NCBI GenBank assembly: GCA_034429475.1
Contig: DAOUGD010000013.1
Span: forward strand, 1 to 17,448
DNA length: 17,448 nt
From: JAKQHY01 sp034429475
GTDB lineage: Bacteria > Chloroflexota > Anaerolineae > B4-G1 > SLSP01
Reading direction: 5' to 3'
Shown in pieces: positions 6,201-12,000 of the stretch. A program made the translations under genes and the position numbers. Under the pieces are notes generated by a model, which saw only the letters and a list, made by a program, of their open reading frames with translations, was not told the DNA's origin and did not search any database. The first letter of the stretch is position 1; each line of letters begins with the position of its first letter.

Positions 6201-7598
6201 CTGGCCGGCATCCCGCGCTTCTGGCCCAAGTTTATGCGGGGCGAACAGCGCTGGCGGGACGAGGCGCGTCCCCACTACTTCGCCGTGATCGAAGCGTGGC
6301 GGAGCAAGCCGCTGGCCGAACGCGCGGCGCCCGAGTTGTTGGACGGCGCGCACCAGATCGTCACCGAAGCCGTCGCTATCTACAACGTTTTCCAATCCGG
6401 CGTCATCGGTCTGGCGATGCTGTCCGAGTTGGCTTTCACGGCTTTCTACAACACCCTGGTCAAACGGCGGAACGATCCCCCGACCCTGACCTTCCTGCTG
6501 GGGTTCGACAGCGCGCCCATCCTGGCGGAAAAATCGCTCTACGACGTGGCCGAGTGGACCCGCGCCCAGCCCGATCTGGCCGACTACCTCATCAGCACGC
6601 CCTCTGCCGATCTTGCTACTCACCTATCTACTTCCAACTCCTTACTCCCTACTCCCTACTCCCTACTCCCTGACTTGTCTGATTTTCGCGCGCGCCTGCA
6701 AACCCACCTGGACGCCTACGGGCACATCATCTACGACCTGGACTTTGCCAAGCCGGTGGCGGCGGACGATCCCACGCTGCTCCTGGAAACCTGCAAGATG
6801 TATCTCAACGGTCAGGGAACCAGCCCTTACGCCCGCCAACAAGAGCAAATCGCCCGGCGCGAAGCGGCGGTTGCCGCCATTGAGCAGCGGTTGAAGCGAT
6901 TGCGCCTGAAGTGGTTCCGCAAGTTGCTGAGTTGGAGACGGTACATCCCGATGCGCGAGGACGTACTGGCAGACATCGGCCTGGGCTACCCGCTGCTGCG
7001 GCAGATGTTGCGGGAGTTGGGGGGCCGGCTGGTGCGCGCCGGGATGCTCGCACAGGCGGACGACGTCTACTGGCTGAACGAAACCGAGGCGCGGCAGGCC
7101 GCGTCCGCCCTTGAGCAGGACGTCGCCCTGGACAGCATGGCCGAGACCGTCCGCCGCCGCCAGGCCGTGTGGCGCGCCGAAAAACAGGTGACGCCGCCCT
7201 CCGTGCTGCCGGAACGCTCCAAGATGGCGGGCTGGATGGACAAAGTCGGGCCGTCGCGGGTTACTCAGGAAGCCGGGGATACGATCAAAGGCGCCGGTTC
7301 CAGTCCGGGGCGCGTCACAGCGCCCGCCTGCGTGCTGCACGGCCCGGAGGACTTCGCGCAAATGCAGCCAGGCGCTGTGCTCGTGGCGGCAATCACCACG
7401 CCGGCCTGGACGCCGCTGTTCACGATGGCCGCCGCCGTCGTCACAGACATCGGCGGGCCGCTGAGCCACGGCAGTATCGTCGCCCGCGAATACGGCATCC
7501 CGGCCGTGCTGGGCACCGGCGTCGCCACCCAACGCATCCACAGCGGGCAGATGCTCACCGTGGATGGCGGGGCAGGGACGGTGAAGCTGGGAGGATGA
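3270..7598 (+). CDS. Dikinase-like phosphotransferase: one ATP-grasp and two acceptor/phosphohistidine modules (rifampin-phosphotransferase-like)
   Basis: This 1442-residue cytosolic enzyme belongs to the PEP-synthase/PPDK-type dikinase superfamily. Residues 1-335 are an ATP-grasp domain with GGKGASL (Lys21), VAVRSSATAEDLP (Arg129), DVEW (Glu310) and VQARPI (Gln322, Arg324), so its nucleotide site looks intact. Two modules follow: central domain about 340-780 with His domain 789-879, then central domain about 898-1340 with His domain 1350-1440. Each His domain has TDIGGPLSHGSIVAREYGIPAV, placing the phosphorylated histidines at His839 and His1400. There is no C-terminal PEP/pyruvate barrel, so it is not a normal PEP synthase. 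ATP-grasp, central and His domains in this order match rifampin phosphotransferase (about 870 residues), plus a second module without its own ATP-grasp. The family moves the beta-phosphate of ATP via His to a substrate. The substrate is unknown; rifamycin is only one possibility. AGGAGGT precedes the ATG by 5 nt. An exporter gene follows. Confidence 0.9.
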   Translation: MTHYVLPLNASQATLDIVGGKGASLAKLANAGLPVPGGFHVTTAAYKQFVAENDLQSRILAALQDVDATQPTTLETASAHIRALFTQSPIPPTIAEVIRAAYLALPVSSLLTPNSSLLTPHSQLPVAVRSSATAEDLPDASFAGQQDTYLNIQGVDAVLDAVRRCWASLWTARAISYRARQGIDPDAVSLAVVVQALVFADAAGIMFTANPLNGRRDQAVINAAWGLGEAVVGGLVTPDSYTVDKADGQVVAREIAYKQTMTVRTAEGTEEQPVSASLRQTPSLTEAQIVELGQLGVQIETLYGMPMDVEWCLADGRFFVVQARPITTLPPEAPVAPSIAWTLPNPKGQYMHASIADFMPNPVSPLFETLAIPTIARVGVKEVLRPLTRSEPILPDYIVTLNSYVYINAGYNLREWWWIVTRMMASMPRMLRDAIPLWRDEIRPRYVATVARWRDRAPEALAIDELWAGIQEVNAAAMLHFASLLVATTGASAGSEMLFSNVYNKLIRRKGDPEAPVFLMGYDSTPILAEKSLYDLAEWTRAHPDLTDYLLATPTADLVAAFFSPSPPLHLSLSDFHARLQPHLPASAHILYDLDFAKGLPCDDPAPLLETLKMYLRGEGTNPHERQRATEERREQAVESTRARLKGLRRWVFDKTLKLGQTMAQVRENALADIGLGYPVLRGLLRELGRRCAQGGGIAEAEDIFWLQAEEVRAAVAALERGEPLAALVEEVARRKTRHAALARVVPPPMLPPRKKYMGIDMAFFTPASEESQVGGTLKGIAASAGQVTAPACVLHGPEDFDQMQPGCVLVAATTTPAWTPLFAMAAAVVTDIGGPLSHGSIVAREYGIPAVMGTGVATRRIRNGQPLTVDGNAGTVTLHEGPDGASPEGKAEVSPPTEWNVPYPKSTYSRASIVELLPDPLTPLFATLGGRAINVGSSRLFADIGGPGVMPEQIFVTINDYAYYQMYVTFKVMWRMLAGIPRFWPKFMRGEQRWRDEARPHYFAVIEAWRSKPLAERAAPELLDGAHQIVTEAVAIYNVFQSGVIGLAMLSELAFTAFYNTLVKRRNDPPTLTFLLGFDSAPILAEKSLYDVAEWTRAQPDLADYLISTPSADLATHLSTSNSLLPTPYSLLPDLSDFRARLQTHLDAYGHIIYDLDFAKPVAADDPTLLLETCKMYLNGQGTSPYARQQEQIARREAAVAAIEQRLKRLRLKWFRKLLSWRRYIPMREDVLADIGLGYPLLRQMLRELGGRLVRAGMLAQADDVYWLNETEARQAASALEQDVALDSMAETVRRRQAVWRAEKQVTPPSVLPERSKMAGWMDKVGPSRVTQEAGDTIKGAGSSPGRVTAPACVLHGPEDFAQMQPGAVLVAAITTPAWTPLFTMAAAVVTDIGGPLSHGSIVAREYGIPAVLGTGVATQRIHSGQMLTVDGGAGTVKLGG
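3591..3639 (+). repeat. Heptamer tandem repeat TCCT(C/A)AC in the ATP-grasp coding region
   Basis: Seven 7-bp units (TCCTCAC, TCCTAAC twice, TCCTCAC three times, TCACAAC) encode a Ser/Leu/Thr/Pro loop immediately before the conserved VAVRSSATAEDLP segment of the dikinase-like enzyme. The conserved catalytic segment begins right after it, so the repeat adds a surface loop without breaking the frame. Confidence 0.85.
4957..4986 (+). repeat. 8-bp tandem repeat TCTCCCCC in central domain 1
   Basis: About 3.5 units of 8 bp (TCTCCCCC twice, TCTCCACC, then a decayed copy) encode SPSPPLHLS between the TPTADLVA and LSDFHARL segments. The matching position of the second module carries a different repeat at 6636-6670. 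Confidence 0.8.
5634..5906 (+). repeat. First copy of duplicated phosphohistidine-domain segment
   Basis: These 273 bp (residues 789-879) are repeated at 7317-7589. By reading, 80 of the 91 encoded residues are identical between the copies, and the DNA around the catalytic His codon is almost unchanged. The central domains preceding the two copies are far more divergent. Confidence 0.85.
6636..6670 (+). repeat. Heptamer tandem repeat TACTCCC in central domain 2
   Basis: Four perfect TACTCCC units (6643-6670), preceded by a degenerate one, encode LLPTPYSLLP between the TPSADLAT and LSDFRARL segments. This is the equivalent point to the 8-bp repeat in module 1, but unit and period differ. Confidence 0.85.
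7317..7589 (+). repeat. Second copy of duplicated phosphohistidine-domain segment
   Basis: This is the partner of 5634-5906 and encodes residues 1350-1440, including His1400. The 11 differences from the first copy lie outside the GGPLSHGSIVAREYGIPAV core. Confidence 0.85.
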
Positions 7599-7606
7599 GG
7601 CAGGAA

Positions 7607-7639
7607 GCAAGAGGCAAGAGGCAAGAGGCAAGAAGCAAG
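7607..7639 (+). repeat. Intergenic heptamer repeat GCAAGAG
   Basis: About 4.7 units of GCAAGAG (last full unit GCAAGAA) begin 8 bp after the stop codon of the dikinase-like gene. The array ends in GCAAG-TAT-CTTGC, a small inverted repeat that joins it to the next array. Confidence 0.85.
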
Positions 7640-7645
7640 TATCTT

Positions 7646-7722
7646 GCATCCTGCATCTTGCATCCTGCATCCTGCATCCTGCATCTTACATCCTGCATCC
7701 TGCATCTCGCATCCTGTATCCT
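7646..7722 (+). repeat. Intergenic heptamer repeat GCATCCT, 11 units
   Basis: Eleven 7-bp units, mostly GCATCCT with single-base variants (GCATCTT, ACATCCT, GCATCTC, GTATCCT), fill the gap up to the exporter's ribosome binding site. In one frame they read as HPASCIL repeats fused to the exporter, but I regard that as non-coding. With the previous array they account for most of the 138-bp gap. No terminator is visible, so the two genes are probably cotranscribed. Confidence 0.9.
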
Positions 7723-7736
7723 ACCCGGAGGGAACT

Positions 7737-8906
7737 ATGAACACGAGCAACCGCAAAAATATCGCCATTCTTGCCTTCACCCTGATCGTGGTGATGTTGG
7801 GGTACGGGATGGTCATCCCGCTGTTCCCCTTCTACATCGAAAAACTGGGGGCCAGCGGCAGCGAGTTGGGGCTGCTGGTCTCCGTCTCGGCGCTGCTGGA
7901 GCTGCTGTTTGGCCCGGTGTGGGGCGGCGTCTCCGACCGCACGGGACGCAAGCCGATTTTGCTGCTGGGCGTGTTCGGCTACGCGCTTTCATCGCTGCTG
8001 TTCGGCCTTTCCACCGAAGTCTGGATGCTCTTCGCGTCGCGCGCGCTGTCGGGCGTGCTCTCGTCGGCAGTGTCGGCGACCGCGCTGGCCTACATCAGCG
8101 ATTGCACGTCCGCCGAGGAACGGGGGTGGGGGATGGGGATGTTGGGCGCGGCAATGGGGTTGGGACTCATTCTCGGCCCGGCGGCGGGCGGCTGGTTGGG
8201 CGAGCAGTCGCTGGCCCTGCCGTTCTTCGTCGCGGCGGGGATGTCGCTGGTCGCGTTAGCGCTCGGCGCGGCGCTGCTGCCGGAGTCGCTGCCCGCCGAG
8301 GCGCGGCAGCGCGGGGGCAAGCTCCAAACGGTGCAGTTTCGGACGCTGTGGCAGGCGCTCTTCGGGCCGGTGGGACTGCTGCTGTTCATGCTCTTCCTGG
8401 TCAGTTTCGGGCTGACTAACTTCGAGTCCGTCTTCGGCCTGTACGCGGCGCAGGTGTTGGAGTACGGCCCGGAGCAGGTGGGGACGATCCTGGCGGTCGT
8501 CGGCCTGACTTCGACGCTCGGCAAGGCGATCCTCATCGGCCCGCTGACCAAACACTGGGGGGAAGCGCCCATCATCAAAGTGTCGCTGGCGGCCAGTTCC
8601 GCCGCGTTCATCGTGCTGCTGCTGGCGAAGACGTATCCCGGTGTGCTGGCGGCGACCGGCGTGTTCATCCTCTCCAAGACGCTGCTGCGCACGGTGATTA
8701 TGTCGCTGACCTCCAAGCGCACCACGCTCGGCCAGGGGACAGCGATGGGGCTGTGCAATTCCTTCATGAGTCTGGGGCGCGTCGTTGGGCCGATTTGGGC
8801 GGGTTTTATCTTCGATGTGAACGTGACCTACCCTTACTTCAGCGGCGCGGCGATCATGGCTGTTGGATTCCTCATCAGCCTGCGGTGGATCAAGTCAGCA
8901 GATTGA
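7737..8906 (+). CDS. MFS drug exporter, DHA1-type drug:H+ antiporter
   Basis: This 389-residue inner-membrane protein has about 12 hydrophobic segments and the usual length for DHA1 multidrug or tetracycline-type antiporters. MFS motif A is seen at residues 63-73 (GGVSDRTGRKP), motif B around Arg102 (RALSGV) and the antiporter motif C at 143-152 (GLILGPAAGG). Proton-driven export of a small hydrophobic compound is the expected role; the substrate cannot be read from sequence. ATG 7737 is chosen because GGAGG (7727-7731) lies 5 nt upstream. The frame extends 31 codons further back, but only through heptamer repeats. The gene follows the dikinase-like enzyme on the same strand with no visible promoter or terminator between, so modification and export of the same compound is a reasonable inference. 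The stop codon lies in a 9-bp tandem repeat GCAGATTGA (8898-8915). Confidence 0.92.
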   Translation: MNTSNRKNIAILAFTLIVVMLGYGMVIPLFPFYIEKLGASGSELGLLVSVSALLELLFGPVWGGVSDRTGRKPILLLGVFGYALSSLLFGLSTEVWMLFASRALSGVLSSAVSATALAYISDCTSAEERGWGMGMLGAAMGLGLILGPAAGGWLGEQSLALPFFVAAGMSLVALALGAALLPESLPAEARQRGGKLQTVQFRTLWQALFGPVGLLLFMLFLVSFGLTNFESVFGLYAAQVLEYGPEQVGTILAVVGLTSTLGKAILIGPLTKHWGEAPIIKVSLAASSAAFIVLLLAKTYPGVLAATGVFILSKTLLRTVIMSLTSKRTTLGQGTAMGLCNSFMSLGRVVGPIWAGFIFDVNVTYPYFSGAAIMAVGFLISLRWIKSAD

Positions 8907-8931
8907 GCAGATTGAGCAGATTTTTCATGTA

Positions 8932-8999
8932 GGACGCAGATGCACGCAGATGAACGCTGATTTTAAATAATCTGCGTTTATCCGCGTGCATCTGCGTCC
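8932..8999. terminator. Large hairpin between convergent genes, probable bidirectional terminator
   Basis: Two 31-nt arms (8932-8962 and 8969-8999) are inverted copies with about three mismatches around a TTAAAT loop. Both arms consist of CGCAGAT-type subrepeats (GGACGCAGATG, CACGCAGATGAACGC). It fills most of the 103-bp gap between the exporter and the giant secreted-protein gene, whose 3' ends face each other. Similar CGCAGAT hairpins occur as dispersed intergenic repeats in many bacteria, so it may be a mobile-type repeat serving as a terminator. Confidence 0.75.
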
Positions 9000-9009
9000 A
9001 AATTTCCTC

Positions 9010-12000
9010 TCACGGCCTCACGTAGTAAAATCCCGTCACCCCATTCTTTTCCCCCGTGATGAGCATGTGCAAGCCGCCGGCCGCATCGGTGAAGTAAGCC
9101 ACGGGCGAGCCGGTGTAGCCGCGCGCGGAGAGGTAACTGGCAACCGTCTGCTCCGGGCCGAGCGCGCCGTTGATCTCGGTGCGCATCGTCAGTATATCGT
9201 TGTCGTAGTAAACGTAGCGGATCAACGGCGTGTCCGCCGCCGCGCCCACGTAAGACACAGACGTCCGCTCGGTCGTGTTTTCCGCCACGTTCAGAGGGCC
9301 GGCCCACGCGCCGTCTTTCCACACGTAGCGGTAGATGCGGGAGTGTCCGGGCCACATAAAGTGGCCGGCGGCGAGCACGAAGCTGTTATCCCCGCCGGAG
9401 TACGTCAGCCGGATGGAGTCGTCCTGTTCCGGCTCCGGGTAGGCGGCGTGAGTGGCCTGGCGCAGCGGGAAGCTGCCCGGTTCCGTCCCATACGCCGTGC
9501 GCGCGACGGGGAGCGCCTCTTTCTCCTCTATCCCTACGGTGCGGGGCGCCTGTTCCCACCGCTGAAACCACGCCAGCATCGCCTGTCCATCGGGCGCGGC
9601 GGCGATAGTGGCCGCCCAGGTGTCCTCGTCGTTGATCTTGCGTCGCGCTGCGCTCCACATCCCGTCCTCCCAGGTCGCGTGCCAGGTGCGATGGCGCACG
9701 GTGTACGTGAGGTAGGCTATCTTGACGAAATAGACTTCGTCCCACGTCAGATAGGCGGCGCCCGTCTCCTCGGCCACGGCGAGGCTCGGCCAGGCGACGC
9801 CGCCGGAGGGCAGCGAGAAGCCGGGCAGGTAGTAGGTCCGCCGGGGCGCGACGACGGTGGGCGCAGAGACGACGCCATTCTCGACGGTGTGGTGGATGAC
9901 ACCGTCATCGTTGGCGTAGGCCAGGTGGACGCGCCCGTGGACATTGTCTATCGCAATGCGTGGCTCGCGCCCGCCCCAGTAGCTGAGGATTTGGTAGGGC
10001 GTCCAGTTCACGCCGTCTTCGGAACTGCTGTAGAAGACGTAGTCGTTGAAGTCCGGGTTGAGTTTCCCCGCCCACAGCGCATGGACGCGCCCGCCGGCCT
10101 CCACCGCCAGCGCCGTCTCACCGACGGCCTCCGGGTAGCCGCCCACGTTGGCGGGGGACAAAGGCTGGGTCGGCGGCGCGATTCCGCCCGGCCCGGCGCA
10201 CAGGTGGGTCAGCTCTTGCGGGCAGAAGCGCAGGCTCACGTCGTCCACGTAAGCGCCTTCGGGGCGCGAGTCCCCGATGTCCGCCTGGAAGATGACAGCC
10301 ACGCAAACCTGTTTCCCCAGCACGCTGCCGAGCGTCGGCACGTTGTGCAGGTCGAGCGTCAGGTCTTCCCACCCGGTCGTCGCGCCGGTGCGGCAGGCGC
10401 CGTGATACTCGCTCTTGAGGCCGGTGTCGCAATCCCCCGATTCCCGCACGGCGACTTTGAGACACAGCTCGTCGTCCGGCGCGAGGTTGGTCCACACTTT
10501 GGCGCTGTAGACGCCTTTGGCGACGTACTTGAGGTTGATAGGCATCGTTTGATTCAACATCGTCCCCATCGAATAGGCGTCGGGATACGCCGCGCCGCAG
10601 GGGAGGAGACTCCCATCGTCGCCGCCGCCGTAGGCCCACACGCTCTTTTCTCCGGCGTAAACGCGGCACTCGCTGAAGTCCCAGAGATACCAGCCGAAGT
10701 CGTCCGGCGGCAGATTGCCTTCATTCCATGCAGTGCGGTGCCAGCCGATCGTTTCGCCCTCAAACGTGTCGGTGAACTTGGTGATCCACGCATCACGCGG
10801 GGGTGTGACGCCGCTGGTGCGCAGCACTACCGGCAGATAGAGTGAGCGCGGCCAGCCGACGGCGGCCTCGAAGGTGTCTTGCACGCTGTTGACGCCGTCG
10901 CTGGCGCGAACGGTGATGCGCGTGCGGCCCCGCCAGTATTGCTCCGGGGTGAGAACGACGTTGCCCGACTGCAAGGCCACGTCCATTTTGGGGTTCGTGT
11001 TGCGCATCACGGTGTAGCTCAACTGCGCGCTGGTGCGGGTAATGTGCTTCGCATAGTCATAAACGCTGAAAGCCGTGAGGGAGGAGTTTCCCGGCAAAAG
11101 CAACACGTCCGGCAGGCCGCCGAAGCGCAGCGGGGCAGGGAAGCGGACGGCGGGGTAGGCGAAGGTGCGGTAGGCGTCCGGCTGCGAGGTGGAGGCGCTG
11201 AAGGTGAAGCCGTTCCCGCGCGCCAGCGTCAAGTCGAGGGTGTACGGGCCGTCGGCGTTGTGTCCACCGATGGCCGCGCCGTCGAAAGTCAGGTCGAGGA
11301 AGTGCGCGCCGCCGGTGAGCGTGCGGGTGATGAAGGCCCAGGCGATCTCGCCGCCGTCCGCATCCGTCAGCGCGCCGCGCAGAACGTAGTCGCCGGTCGC
11401 CGTCACCTGCGCGCCCACGCGGATGACAAGCTGCTCGTACAGTCCGTCGCCGTTGGTGTCCACGCCCTCATCCGCATAACTGCCGGTGAAAGCGAGCGAT
11501 CCGCCGGGCGCGCGCCCGGTGGTGAAGGCCCAGGCGAAGTCGCCGGTGGTCGTGTAGCCGCCTGTGGTGAGCAACGCCGAACCATCGGCGCCGGCAATCC
11601 CGGCCTTGAGCGTGGCGACGTAGAGTGTGTCGGTCAGCAGGGCGGCGGCGGGGGAGAAGGCGGCGGTGTGGGATGCGGCATCGTACGTCACTGCGCCGCT
11701 CACCGGCGCGCCGGCGGCGGTCGCCAGCGTGAAGGTGGCGCTGGTGAGCGTGCTCGCGTCCACGTCCCGATCCCACGCAACGGCCAAAACGGCATCGTGG
11801 GGAACGTTGGCCGCGCCGTCTTGGGGCGAAACGACGACCGGCGACGGCGGGGAAGCGTCTAGTTCGGTGGTGAACGTCCAGGTGCGCGTCACGGGCAGGC
11901 TTGCGCCGTCCGCGCCCTGGATGCCGGGCGTCAGGGTCGCCGTGTAGCGGGCGGCGTAGGCCAGCGGGACGACGGGGGCGAAGGTCGCCGCGTGCGTCGC

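Noticed and set aside
3270..7598. Ordinary PEP synthase or pyruvate phosphate dikinase
   Set aside because: The C-terminal PEP/pyruvate-binding barrel after the His domain is missing; the central domain precedes each His domain as in rifampin phosphotransferase.
6663..7670. 335-codon open frame on the minus strand over the second enzyme module
   Set aside because: It lies opposite the well-conserved His domain and continues into non-coding heptamer repeats; no start signal or domain was seen.
7607..7722. CRISPR array
   Set aside because: The units are 7 bp with no spacers, and no cas gene is present.
7644..7736. Exporter frame extended upstream through the heptamers (HPASCIL repeats)
   Set aside because: The extension is translated repeat with no family match, and a good GGAGG sits just before ATG 7737.
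8986..10845. 619-codon open frame on the plus strand, opposite the giant protease gene
   Set aside because: It is the mirror of a GC-rich gene with recognisable domains and a signal peptide on the minus strand. Its translation is rich in Arg, Gly, Val and His with no motif or ribosome binding site.
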